A stretch of 64,000 nt of DNA. Source: Orychophragmus violaceus. Its lineage: Eukaryota > Streptophyta > Magnoliopsida > Brassicales > Brassicaceae. Position numbers and translations under genes: made by a program. Below, one piece after another: positions 24,101 to 35,303 of the stretch. The stretch is taken from positions 34,661,034 through 34,725,033 of the forward strand of contig CM058231.1 in assembly GCA_030180135.1 (NCBI GenBank), given 5' to 3'. A model generated the notes under the pieces. It saw only the letters and a program-made list of their open reading frames with translations. It did not search any database and was not told the origin of the DNA. How positions within the stretch are numbered: the first letter of the stretch is position 1; the number at the start of each line of letters is the position of its first letter.

Positions 24101-25144
24101 TGTTCCTACGGCTAATGCAGCAACTCTTGCTCCATTCCCCACGCGCAGGTCCACTTGTCCCCTTTCCAACTTCCTACTGTTGCTTAGGCCCTGCATATTT
24201 GTACAAATATGAGCACCACAGCCGGTATCTAATACCCAAGAAGTAGAACCAGAAGTAGTAACATTTACTTCTATAACATAAATACATGAAGATGAAGTCT
24301 CGAAAGTCTTCTTCTTCTTCTTCTCTTCCAAGAATTTATTGCAATTTCTCTTCCAATGCACAGGCTCTTTACAGTAATGGCACTTATCAGTCTCAGATGG
24401 GCCCGGATTGGGCTTAGGGTCTGGCGCCGGCGTGTCCTGGTTCTCAACCGGGACTGCCTTGCCCTTTCCCTTACCTTTGCCAAGTTTCTTAAACTTCTTA
24501 CCCCCTTGTACCATAAGTACATTAGGAGTGCCCTTCTTGATATTTGGCTCAGCTGTCTTGAGCATGCCATGCAGCTCAGTCAATGTCTTTGTCAAGTTAT
24601 TCATGTTATAGTTCATAACAAACTGATCATAACTTGACGGCAGTAACTGCAGAATGATGTCAGTAGCCAACTCTTGGCTAATGGGACAATCCAGCTTCCC
24701 CAGGTTATCAATATAACCCATCATCTTAATGACATGAGGACTGACTGGACTGTCCTTTGGTAGCTTGCATTCAATGAGAGATTTAACCGTCTGGTATCTC
24801 TCAGTTCGTGCTTGCTCCTGAAACATACTTTTCAGGCTAGTGATCATCTCCACGGGCGACTCCACGTTCTCGTATTGCTTCTGCAAATCCGAGTTCATGG
24901 TAGCCAACATGAGACAATTCACATCGACCACAGCATTAGAATGCTTATCCCAAGCATTCCTTTCTGCATGTGGAGCATTGGCTCTCGGTTTTTAAGGGAG
25001 AACATTTTCAAGGACATAGTCCCGCTTCTCCTGCTTGAGAACAATTCTCAAGTTCCGATACCATTCAAGAAAATTCGATCCATTTAACTTGTCCTTCTCA
25101 AGGACGGATCGCAGGGAGAAAGAATTGTTATGAGTAGTAGTCAT
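21182..25144 (-). pseudogene. Copia gag-pol polyprotein of element B, two nonsense codons
   Basis: Starts at the ATG complement 25142-25144 and reads gag, CCHC knuckle (CHYCKEPVHWKRNC), protease DTG, integrase, RT with YVDDILLLG and RNase H in one frame without frameshifts. Two stops break it: TAA at 24992-24994 in gag (copy A has Glu) and TGA at 21338-21340 near the C-terminus (copy A has Arg). The long middle frame 21341-24991 is otherwise intact, and the RNase H motifs TEAEY and DNN are kept, unlike copy A. Likely inactive unless rescued by read-through or another copy. Confidence 0.93.
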
Positions 25145-25735
25145 AGCTGAGAACATAGAAAAGAAAAGGTTTAGTTATGATGTTCAAGAAATGAGAAGTC
25201 TTAACTTTTAAGAAAACTCGCATTATATTCAATCAATGCTTCCTCATATGAATATAATGATCCAAGATCCATATTTTACTAAATTCAAGTGAGCCACTGG
25301 CTATCACTCAACTTTAGCTATTTAGGTAAGCAACAACCTTGCTAGTTATATCCAATATAACTCTTGGTTGTGGATCGACATCTTATGTCCAATCCACCTG
25401 ATGTCTCTGGGCCCAAAACGATTTTGATGGCCCAGTCAAGTAAACCAATCTCTTCAGTCACGTAATTGTCGATGTCTTGCACTGCAAGTCCATCAACACG
25501 ATTACCTCTGCCTTACTCATGAAATTGTGGACATCTTGCACTGCAAGTCTATCACACAACTAAATGGGTCTTGACAGTTGACAAGATTGGAAAGACATCA
25601 AGTATCACTTGATATTTGGTTGAGGAACGGAACCATTTAAAACGTTCAGTTTTACTATGTTTTAATTCTTATAATTAATTGATTTATCATGCTTTGGTTC
25701 TGTGATTGCAGGTTCCAAAACCCAATCATCGAATC

Positions 25736-26076
25736 TGATGTCGACCGACACTACTATAGTGTCGATCGATACAGAATAACCAAAAGCAATCCGTGATAAC
25801 CGATCAATCCAATTGATCCGGTTTCGAATACCGATCGGTGTCGATCGATGCTACACTGGCATCGGTCGATACCAACCTAATCAAACCAATCGCAATTCAA
25901 ACCATTTAACCAAGCTCGATAACCGGTTCAATCCAATTGAACCGGTTCATCAATCTCGCGAGGTTTGTGTCGACCGATACAACTCTTGTGTCGATCGACA
26001 CTAGGCGAAAAGTTTTATTCGGGTTATCCTTCTGTGTCGACCGATACCCGCTTGGTGTCGATCGACACAGGGTGAT
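25736..26076 (-). repeat. Leader of Copia B with four paired-palindrome modules
   Basis: Modules near 25736-25781, 25834-25876, 25963-26006 and 26031-26076, each with two TCGATCGA/TCGACCGA-type palindromes about 20 bases apart. Between them lie inverted repeats with the core GGTTCAATCCAATTGAACC (about 25923-25948). The rest of the leader, 25145-25735, holds nothing else recognised. Confidence 0.75.
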
Positions 26077-26229
26077 AATCCCTAATCGTTTTTCAAGTTA
26101 AAACCCTAAAACTAGATTTTAATCAAAAACGAATTACAGCATGCTTGTATCAACTATACAGAGATCCAGATTCAACTAATCTAATCAACATGCCACAGAT
26201 TCAATGGAACCCTAAAGCTCTGATACCAC

Positions 26230-26958
26230 TGAAGGAATTTCTAGCAGATTCCTAATCCAATTAGGCAATCCTAGTCTGAATTCCGAGCCTAGGATCTACA
26301 GGTTCATGTAATTGAATCTATCAGATCTGGAGATTACCTGGTGATTAGCAGCGGAAGTTATTTGCAGGTAATCGAGATCTAGAGCGCCTCAAATGCTGCG
26401 CCTCTACTGGTATCCACACGCACACAAGCTGAACAGAAGGGATGCTAGTGCCTATAAAGATCAGATCTCTCAAGAGGTTTCTCTCTGGTTTCTGGTGGCT
26501 GTGTATTCGGTTAAAAACGAGTTTAGGTCGACCATATATCTTATATATGTCGACTTAAACCGCCCCGGGATTAACTAATGATTAAACCAATTTAATCCGT
26601 CAATCCGCGAGTCGTGTCGACCGACACACTCTATGTGTCGATCGACACGGCCAATCTATGTCGACCGATACTATAAGTGCATCGATCGACATCGCCCAGA
26701 AAAGTCGATATTGAATGCATATCAAATATGCATTCATCCGATCATTACATTAATGATCATCCTCTTATGCGATGTCCAGTTTGCTTAGGTGTGTGACCCT
26801 GTAGGATCATATAACACTAGCAATGAGTTCTCAACTCATTGATCATAAGTGGCTTCTAGCAAAGCATTATGACTACCCAGTGTCATATGATTGTCTCATC
26901 TCGACAACACGACTCTCTCTCAGAGTAAGTACAAATAGATTTCAGGACATTCCCAACA
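26230..26958 (-). repeat. 5' LTR of Copia B
   Basis: 729 bases, nearly identical to 19674-20402. The primer site complement GCTCTGATACCA is at 26217-26228, one base from the LTR. Confidence 0.93.
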
Positions 26959-28038
26959 TGTTTAAATATGTGATTTATGTTGAAGCTTGATAGTATTTGC
27001 ATGATGTATTGCATGTTTATCTATTGTTACGTTTATGTTGTTTCGTTTAAGGTTTTCCTTATCTTGCACTGAATTTTGGTAAGTAAATTCATGCTTGAGA
27101 TGGTAACTCGTGTTAGAATGTTAAGATGGGTAGGGTGGAAGGTTACGGTTTGATCTTTCTTTTTTGCTGCCTCACTCTAGCGAAGGACCGTCTAGGTGAG
27201 AAGACTCGGAGAGACGGGATTGCAGCCTAGGGCCGAGTTCTATCCGACGGGATAATTGGGATAGCCGTGGTAGACAGAACCCGCCGAGATGTTACCGTGG
27301 GGACGGGTCTCAGATGGTGAAGTTCTATGCTTATGTGCTTGTGTGGCTATGCCATAGGTGTTCACGTTTGGAAGGAATGGTCGAATGCGGGAGACATAGG
27401 ATGGGGGTGTTAATGCTATTAATGTTTAAGCTTTATATATTCTATGCTTTGATTCATTGTTGTATGTTGTGTGTTATTTTGGGTTTTGGGGGGGATATAT
27501 TGCATGTTAGGGGAGATATAACTCACGGAGCGAGTAGCGCTCATCCCTCACTCTCTTTTGCAGGTAACCAGTACTTGGGAAACATTAGCGGGGAAACGAG
27601 GAACGTTAGGCCAGCCATTGTAGGTTTTTGTTATCTTTGTAAAATATTGTTTACATGTTGTATTTATGATCGTTTTTGGGCACGTATGCCCGAAACCAAG
27701 GAACCTTTAAATGTTGTGTTTGTATGATTTGAAAACCTATATATAAATAAAGATGTATTTTGTATTTGGACTGGGTTTCCTCTGATATTAGCTTCGTCTG
27801 AGATAACACAATTCTCGGCCCAGGTACGGGTTGGCAAGCCTTAAGCTTTGGTCGAGGGGGACGGTACTAATGACGGATCGACCAGGGATCCTCAAAACTT
27901 GGTTGGACCGTTCTTGGTATTCGTCATTGTAGCATTTTCGATCTGGTTCAGGCTCTAAGGCTGGTTGTGCATGTTCTTGTTTGATTGTTGCACGACCGAC
28001 AAGTCAAATTTGACCTAAATCGGTTCGGGGGTGTTACA

Positions 28039-28737
28039 CCTGTGGGTATTGATATGGGTATGGGTATTACCTGAGACCTGAACGAGTACTCAAGGATCCG
28101 AATTAAAGACACTAACCCACGAAAGGTTTAGCCTTAATATTATTAGCCACTAGGATTAGTCATTTAGTTTCATCATTCATGTGCATGAGCTTTGCAGTTG
28201 GAAAACTTGAAGTATGAGATTCTTTGGACTTAAGGGTTTAAAATAGAAGAGATAACCGCATGTATGATGCTAGTGAAGACTCTGATGAAACAACATATGA
28301 ATATTATTTGCTTAATTTGATTCAGATAATTTTTTTATGGGTATGTTGGGTAAAAATACCCGTAAAGAACCGAAATATCCGGAAGCGAACCGAACCCGAA
28401 ATGAACTCGTTTATTTTGGGTATTTTATAGATATAATAATTTAGGATCCGAACCGACCCGGACCCGTAAAGACCCCGACCCGAACCTGAACCAAAACTTG
28501 GTCAGAACCTGTATGGGTACAAAACTTCCTTATCCGAATAAACCTCTACCCGAATAGACCTGATCCAAACCCTACCAGAATACCTAAATGCCCATTCCTA
28601 ATATGATTCACATCATAAGAAAATCAAATACAAAGAAAAAATATTAGATTTATTTTTTCATTAGCAAACAAGACTTTACTTGGAAAAACATTATCAAATT
28701 CACTTTTCATATTAAATCATTTTCATTCTAAAACACA
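28039..28737. other. CCGAAC-rich degenerate repeat region
   Basis: Repeated GGGTAT, CCGAACC, CCCGACC and ACCCGAA motifs, especially 28039-28080 and 28330-28600, in AT-rich DNA. No gene. This looks like the right half of the repeat into which element E inserted. Confidence 0.4.
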
Positions 28738-28766
28738 CTAGATGACTTGTCCGCACCTTGTGCGGG
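28738..28766 (-). mobile_element. Helitron 3' terminus on the minus strand
   Basis: On the minus strand: the hairpin CCGCAC and GTGCGG (plus strand 28751-28764), then about ten bases, then CTAG at 28741-28738, followed by T (complement of 28737). This is the canonical Helitron 3' end. The element would extend to the right, but no 5' end was recognised and no Rep/helicase is visible. Confidence 0.6.
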
Positions 28767-29789
28767 ATGAATGATTTTTTCGAGAGTTGTTTTACTTTAT
28801 TTAAGAGATAACATATATAAATATTAGAAACCGTACAAATTTGAATTAAAACATGATTTTATAACAAATAAAAATAAGAATAATTAGAGTGATCATTTAA
28901 TATTTAATTAGAGTGATCATTGCAGCTGATATATTAGAGGTTACGAAGAGATATCGCAAGCCGACATGTCTTCCTCCTTGATTGTTCTAGCTTCAGGTTT
29001 GTAATAACCCATATAAAAAGCTAAATAAAAGTTACATTTTGTGTCAATTCCTGCAGAAATGTCTAACTTCTTAAATGTTTTAACAAACAAGAGACTCTGC
29101 AGTGAAAGCTATATCTTTGCTTATTAGCAAGGGAGTTCCAGAATAACATATCATCTTCCTCGACCTCATAGCAGTAAAATACTAATCAAACAAAACCTCT
29201 TTTCAAGTTTTCTTTCTCGAGTTAATCAAGTAATCAGCAATATTTTTACCGACACAAATATAACCGCAGACCCCTCAAGGTATTCACGCGCTATGCAAGA
29301 GATATCCGATGGTAAATATTGTGACTTCAGAAATGGATGCCTCCCTCAAATTGGACTCACGTGTGAGTCCAGGAATGTGAGAATTTGTAGACCATTACTT
29401 TTGTACACACAATTATATTAACTAAAAAGTACCAATTTGGTCTGCAAATCTAAGAAAGCTAAAATAATGTGCTTCTTCCATTCTTCTTAATTACTCAGTA
29501 AACAATCCAAACCATCCTTCATCTATCATTTTTTGTTTGTCAATATTTGTTTTAATTCTCTGTTTCTCTATCCTGTACACATTACGAAAAATACATTACA
29601 AACAAAACAAAAATTAAATTAAATGCATTATGCGTACAAACACAAACGTAAAAAACCTCGATCTTTTGTTCATGACGAACGAAAAAACTAAGACAAAACA
29701 AACACACAAAAAAGAGAGAAGATGAGTCGAACCAAAAAAGAAAGAACAAATGATCCAGATAGGGACAAAGAATTTGTAGAATATCGATA
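28767..29789. other. Probable Helitron body and AT-rich intergenic DNA
   Basis: AT-rich, no convincing gene. The 28980-29400 part has a higher GC content than its surroundings and may contain captured exon remnants, but no protein family could be named. Confidence 0.3.
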
Positions 29790-30052
29790 AATGAGTATAC
29801 TAAAAGCTCGAACTAAAAATACAGAAAACAAAAGAACACAAAATAAATACAAACAAACTATAAAATATTCAATAAAACAATTGGGATCAATCGGCAAGAA
29901 TATAAGAAACGTGCCGACAAAAAATAGGGAAGAATTCGATACATGGAGTGTGCTTTCATGGATAACTTGGGACATATGTATAGTCGGAAAAGATTCGAAT
30001 ATGATTTTTTTGTTTTCTGTGTGTTTTAGTTTGACCTTTTAGTATACTCATT
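29790..30052. mobile_element. MITE with about 45-base inverted ends and TA duplication
   Basis: The left end AATGAGTATACTAAAAG and its inverted copy at about 30036-30052 are matched over some 45 bases with a few changes. TA dinucleotides at 29788-29789 and 30053-30054 fit a Tc1/mariner-like target duplication. Length 263 bases, no coding capacity. Confidence 0.6.
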
Positions 30053-30125
30053 TAATGAAAAGAAAAAGAGAGACTTCTTGCCATGAGCCAAACATGCTAA
30101 TCAAGAAAAAATGATCAAATAGAAA

Positions 30126-30370
30126 GAAATTGTGGAATATCGATAAATGAGTATACTAAAAGGTTAAAGTAAAAATACAGAAAACAAAAGAACACAAAAA
30201 TAAATACAAATAAACTATAAAATATTCAATAAAAAATTGGGACTAATTGGCAAGAACATAAGAAACGTGCCAACAAAAAAAATAGGGAAGAACTCGATAC
30301 ATGGAGTATGCTTTTATGAATCACTTCGGACATATGTATAGTCGGAAAATATTCGAATATGATTTCTTGG
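30126..30370. repeat. Tandem partial copy of the MITE plus flank
   Basis: Repeats 29770-30010 at an offset of 356 bases with roughly 88 percent identity by eye. The copy includes the left flank of the MITE (GAATATCGAT), so it arose by local duplication rather than a new insertion. It lacks the right inverted end. Confidence 0.65.
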
Positions 30371-31672
30371 AAAATTGAGAAAGAAAACTAATAAAACACA
30401 AATACGACTAAATATAAGGAATGAAGTTTTGATTTTCAAATGCTCGTTTGACATATTTATATAAAACAAATAATGTAGGGTTCTTTTTCATACAGGAAGT
30501 TTGGCATATTCTAATATGATATTTTTACTTAAAAATCGAACAAATCAATAAATCAAGATTCTTTAAATATTTAAATATAATCTTGGAAATTAATTGTTAC
30601 CATTTTATGGCTAGATACATTTTAATATTTTGTTATATAATCAAATCTTCATATTTTTGGGAAAATTTGAATGGTAGTTAGAGTTTAAAAAAATACATGG
30701 TGATTTTTATATTAAATTTAATATAAATTAATATGAATCAAGATATTATTTTATTATATAATCTTATTTAATATTTTTATGGAAATTTTCATTTTTGAGT
30801 AATTTCATAAATTCAAAAGTATTCAGAAAATATTTTAAGTAGTTTGTTTAGATTGAAACTAAGTTTATTTAATTGGTTTGAATTATATAGATTTTGTTTG
30901 ATATGAATTTCAAAATTGTGTATTTTAATACTAAATATATTTCTAATTTTTATATTTAGTTAAGATTTTCTCATTCATTTAATTACATTTATGTTATGAG
31001 ATCAAGTTGTTTGGAAAGTTGTTATTTAAGTTAACATATTAGATGCTATAAATAATATTTTAAATAGATTTTGTGTTTAAATGGAATATATTCTAGAGGT
31101 GATTTGTCATATTTGCCATATTTTTAAATTTGCTAATTAATACAGATAGTTATTAGTTGCACAATTTTAGATGATATTATTATAGATTTTATGTTTATGG
31201 GAAGACATTCTATTATATATTATTTGTTTTGGTGGGGTGTTATTTTAAATTAAAAAATAAGAAAAACTATTACGTAGTAAATATTATATTAATTGTAATC
31301 TAAAATTTAGATAAGAAGTTAAGATTACAATTGTGTATTTTAATATTAAATATATTTTTAATTTTTATATTTAGTTAATATTTGCTCATTTATTTAGAAA
31401 ACATCCAATGAAAAAGGGAGAGGGTGTTAGATTGGCAGATTCATAGTCAAAAGAGTTCACTCGAGAGCAAATCAACTTAGCAAAAGTCTGCTTCAAGATT
31501 GTCAACAGTTTTTGCATGTCAGAAATATTTAATTTTTTTTTAATCGGTTTCTTAAGATTATTTTATTCTGATCGGTGATTTAGCATTTAGACCATGATGA
31601 AACACCAATATGTGTGTTTATTGTATCTTATTTGCATATTTAGGAAGAGACAAATGTTGATTTTTATATTAG
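30371..31672. other. AT-rich DNA with internal and distant repeats
   Basis: No gene. A block around 30910-30985 recurs at about 31330-31400. The stretch 31100-31345 resembles 35343-35510 on the far side of the inverted-repeat elements. Probably old decayed transposon sequence. Confidence 0.35.
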
Positions 31673-31824
31673 GTGCAAATGGTAAAACATGAATGGAATA
31701 AATAGAATAGATATTAGTGGAATTGTTTTAGTAGAATTAGGAAAAGTTACGCTTGATTTTTCCTTTATTAAAGAGGAGAAGAACAAATTTTAGTGGAACT
31801 TTATATTTTTCATTTAAAAATGGG

Positions 31825-33892
31825 GTGAATTGCACTGGGTGTATCTTTTTATAGTTTTTGTTGCAATCTTGTATCTTTCAAAAAGACTTTGCATTTGTGT
31901 ATCTTTTTTTGTAGGCCCCCACGTGTAAAAAGACAATATTAACCTTCACAAATAGAAGGAATGAGAGAAAATGAGCGTGAGTGGATAGTAGTAATTCTTT
32001 TTATTATTCTTTTTCTTTTATTTCCTCCTCTTCATTCTCTTTCTTACTTTTCTTTTTATTTCACCCCACATTTTTTGAATGGTGGATATGATGAATTGGG
32101 TGTGGTTTCCGGACGTAAAGACCGCCGGAATGGAGTTAGAATATGTCGATCTATCGAAATTCAAAAAAAAAAAATTCGGACTTAATACAAAAGTTGCGAA
32201 TAGATAGTTGAGGCTAGCTGTCCATAATATCTATCCATGTGGATAATACAATGATCATATCACATGCAAGACTACCTATTGTCCATTATAAATCATCTTG
32301 ACCATCTATTGTCCATCATAAAACGTTTACCTATGGTAAGCATCATGTTAACAATTGTCCATCATAAGCGTTTCTCATGGTAATCATCTTGTTAAGCATC
32401 TTGTCCATTATATGTTAAACTATCTTGTTAAGCATGAGATATGATCGTCCAACAACTCTTGATCACTTATTGTCCATCATAAACGTTTATCCATGGTAAG
32501 CATCTTGTTACCTATTGCCGATCATAAGCGTTTCCCATGGTAAGCATCTTGTTTAGAATCTTGTCCATCATATGTTAAACCATATTGTCCATCATAAATG
32601 TTTAACATGTGATATAATCGTGTTAGTGTCCACGAATAATCGACTCAACGTACTTTTGTGATGTGGATACTACAATGATTATATCACATGCAAGACCGCC
32701 CATTGTCCATCATAAACCATTTTGTTAAGCATTTGACCACCTATTGTGATCGTCCAACAACTCTTGATCACCTATTGTCCATCATAAAACGTTTACCCAT
32801 GGTAAGCATCTTGTTAATGGATAGTGGTCTACACCTACTCTATGTCCACAAATTCACAATCATGTGAACTCTTAACCAACTTTTTTCCATTAGATCCGCA
32901 CTTTGTGTCCATCATATGTTAAACCATCTTGTTAAGCATGATATGTGATCGTCCAACATACTTTTGTGTCCACAAATAATCATATGTTAAATCATCTTGT
33001 TATTTGACCACCTATTATGATCGTCCAACAACTCTTGATCACCTATTGTCCATCATAAAACGTTTACCCATGGTAAGCATCTTGTTAATGGATAGTGGTC
33101 TACACCTACTCTATGTCCACAAATTCACAATCATGTGAACTCTTAACCAACTTTTGTCCATTAGATCCGCACTTTGTGTCCATCATATGTTAAACCATCT
33201 TGTTAAGCATGAGATGTGATCGTCCAACATACTTTTGTGTCCACAAATAATCATATGTTAAATCATCTTGTTAAGCATCTTGTCCATCATCATTCATGTT
33301 AAACTCATCTTGTTGAGTATCTGGTCCACGAATAATCATATGTTAAACGTTTACCCATGGTAAACATATTTTTGGATTCATCATTCATGTGATCGTCCAA
33401 CATCATATGTTAAATCATCATGTTAAGCATCTTGTCCATCATAAGTATACACGTGGAAGGATGTTGTGGACATATACTTTAAACTATTCATTCGCAACTT
33501 TCATATTAAGTCCGGATTTTTTTTTTTTTTTGAATTCCTATAGATCGTCTCGTTCTAATACCATTCCGACGATCTACAAGTCCGAAAACCTCACCCAAAT
33601 CATCCTATCTACAATTAAAAAAACTTGGGGTAAAAATAATAAATAAAGTAAGAAAGAGAGTGTAAGAGAAAAGAAAAGAATTAAAAAGAAAATGAAATTC
33701 GGATGGATAGTAGATAGATTTATGGATAGTTTATGTAATTAACTATCTATCACAAGAAGACAAAATATAAGGTTAGAATTGTCTTTAACCGGCGCTAAAA
33801 GACAAAAAAAAGATACAAAAATGCAATTGGATTTTGAAAGATATAATTTTGCTATTACTTTTCAAAAAAGGTATACTGGGTGCAATTAATCC
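31825..33892. mobile_element. Non-autonomous Mutator-like element with inverted repeats of about 400 bases
   Basis: TTTAAAAATGGG occurs at 31813-31824 and again at 33893-33904 and looks like a 9-12 base TSD. The ends GTGAATTGCACTGGGTGTATC-like (left) and GGATTAATTGCACCCAGTA-like (right, inverted) begin imperfect inverted repeats that extend to about 32220 and back to about 33440, including a matched region with GTTGCGAATAGATAG versus GTTGCGAATGAATAG and a Phe-free A-run. The centre is tandem repeats. There is no transposase. Confidence 0.68.
32220..33440. repeat. Tandem repeats built on TTGTCCATCATA, with a 271-base duplication
   Basis: Short motifs such as TTGTCCATCATAA, ACCCATGGTAAGCATCTTG and TCTTGTTAAGCAT recur many times. 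A larger unit starting TGATCGTCCAACAACTC at 32747 is repeated at 33018 (offset 271 bases) with near identity. No coding potential. Confidence 0.75.
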
Positions 33893-34023
33893 TTTAAAAA
33901 TGGGTTCCACAATGTTCCACTAAAACTTAAATAAAATCTCAAATAGAAGATTCTTACAGAATTCAGCATAACAAAATATTCCACTGAATTTTGGTCCTTT
34001 AGATTGACAACCATTTGCATCCA

Positions 34024-34949
34024 TTATCTTCAAATTCTTGTGGAACCAAATGAAAACGAAAAAAAATCCGTAAAACCAACATGTAATAATTATAATAAAA
34101 AAGCATATAATATAATCCTTTCAATATAGTTAACAATAAATCCTAATGGTGGTGGTATGATTGTTCTTGTAGTTACTAAGACTAAGTCATTGCATATAGT
34201 CATATAGAAGACTTTATCACATCCGCTGTGATAATCCTCAAAATCTTGTTCAGCTTACGTACCCAAAAGACAGCATCTCTAGCAGCCATGACAACAGTAT
34301 CCTCGCAAACAACTCATGGACATGAGTTCTCAAGTTCTGCTTTTGCATCATCTTCCGTCCTTCTAAGAATTCATTCCAATCTTAATTCACATAATCAACG
34401 ACAACAAATCTAATCGCCGAGACATCAAAAAATTGATTAAAGGAGGGTTCACTCGAATAAGGCCAGAACGTCGTGGTAAAATGGATCACAAACGATGGTG
34501 CCACCAAGACTACAAAAGAGCAAATAAAACCCATTAAATATAAAGAAATAGAAGAAGAGTAAAAAATAATGTTTAAAAAATATTTTATTTGAACGATGAT
34601 AATGATAAGAAATCAATATCTTTTCGTAATATTTGATATGAAAAAAACCTGCAAAATCATAAATAGCACAATAAAAAAAAATTAAAACTCTGATTAATTG
34701 TAAGAAATAAATAATTTTCGTTTGGCTTGGTATGAATTATACCTGCAAATTCATCAAAATTAGAATCATGTTAATTTTGGTAGAATATAAAGAAATGTCT
34801 CCATACGTAGATGTTCTATGAGCATGGTATAGACTCTATTTATAAGGATCAAATTATTTAGGGTTGAACTAAGTTTTCGAAATCTTCTATCGGAAGATTA
34901 TAATATTCTATAAGATATTTTAGAATAAAAATTTCAAATCTTATATTTT

Positions 34950-34950
<1 letters not shown>
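34024..34950. other. AT-rich intergenic DNA
   Basis: No gene or element boundary recognised. Short frames are not supported by any domain. Confidence 0.3.
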
Positions 34951-34992
<42 letters not shown>

Positions 34993-35303
34993 GCTGATAC
35001 AGATTATGAGAACTATTACAAGGACAATTTAACAGATAATACTACCTCCGTTCTACGAGAATCCATCAATGGTCACGATCAACGGCTCCACCTGCTCCTG
35101 AAAACTTCCTTATAAGCTTGCCTCCATTAATCTTGTAAAACTGCGCCTTCGGGGATTCGAACCCAGTACCTGCCGGTGTAAAGCATTAACCACATGACCA
35201 CTAGACCACGGTTGCTTCACAGAATTAAAAATACACCACTTAGTTGGGTTCGAACCTGAGACATGTGAGCAAACTGTATGAGCCATGTAACCACTAAACC
35301 ATT
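34951..35303 (-). mobile_element. SINE with two tRNA-like heads and a poly(A) tail
   Basis: On the minus strand from 35303: a first head with A box (TGGTTTAGTGGTTACATGG) and B box GGTTCGAACCC (plus 35244-35257), then a second head with A box TGGTCTAGTGGTCATG (plus 35195-35210) and B box GGGTTCGAATCCC (plus 35152-35164), then a body of about 160 bases and a run of about 38 A (plus-strand T run 34952-34989). Pol III A/B boxes and the tail are typical of tRNA-derived SINEs. The dimeric head could also be two SINEs joined. Confidence 0.65.

Larger units (their letters stand above)
19674..26958 (-). mobile_element. Copia LTR retrotransposon B, young copy
   Basis: 7285 bases, flanked by the TSD TGTTT (19669-19673 and 26959-26963). 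Both LTRs are 729 bases and differ at only two positions found by eye. The 5' LTR is on the right (26230-26958) and the 3' LTR on the left (19674-20402). Primer site complement at 26217-26228, polypurine tract complement at 20403-20413. Same family as Copia A. It is complete in structure but its gag-pol has two nonsense codons. Confidence 0.95.
11640..28038 (+). mobile_element. Gag-only Gypsy-like element E (TR-GAG type), nested
   Basis: LTRs 11640-13799 and 18655-28038 (the latter split by Copia B), primer site, gag only, and polypurine tract 18641-18654 (TAAGGGGGAAAGAA). Without the Helitron, the interior is only about 1.9 kb and has no protease, RT, RNase H or integrase, so the element depends on a partner. 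Flanks CCCGT (11635-11639) and CCTGT (28039-28043) look like a TSD with one change. LTR termini read TATGACC/TATAATGACC to GTTACA; the expected TG start seems mutated. Known comparison: terminal-repeat retrotransposons with GAG (TR-GAG). Confidence 0.82.
18655..28038 (+). repeat. Right LTR of element E, split by Copia B
   Basis: The two parts are 18655-19673 and 26959-28038 (about 2.09 kb joined after subtracting one TSD copy). Aligned with the left LTR, sequence runs without loss across the Copia B insertion point (compare GATCGATGTTTAAATATG near 12731). It ends GGTGTTACA at 28038. Confidence 0.85.
31674..34022. mobile_element. Possible outer inverted-repeat element split by the inner MULE
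   Basis: The left end GGTGCAAATGGT (from 31674) and the inverted right end ending CCATTTGCATCC (to 34022) are related, and both sides carry AGTGGAA and TTCCACT motifs in inverse order. The inner element 31825-33892 lies between them. No TSD was established. Confidence 0.3.

Noticed and set aside
29688..30042. Frames of 83-95 residues on both strands
   Set aside because: They overlap the MITE and its flanks in AT-rich DNA and show no domain.
35150..35300. Genuine tRNA genes
   Set aside because: A and B boxes are present but the sequence does not fold into a complete cloverleaf with anticodon arm by eye, and a body and A-tail follow, as in a SINE.
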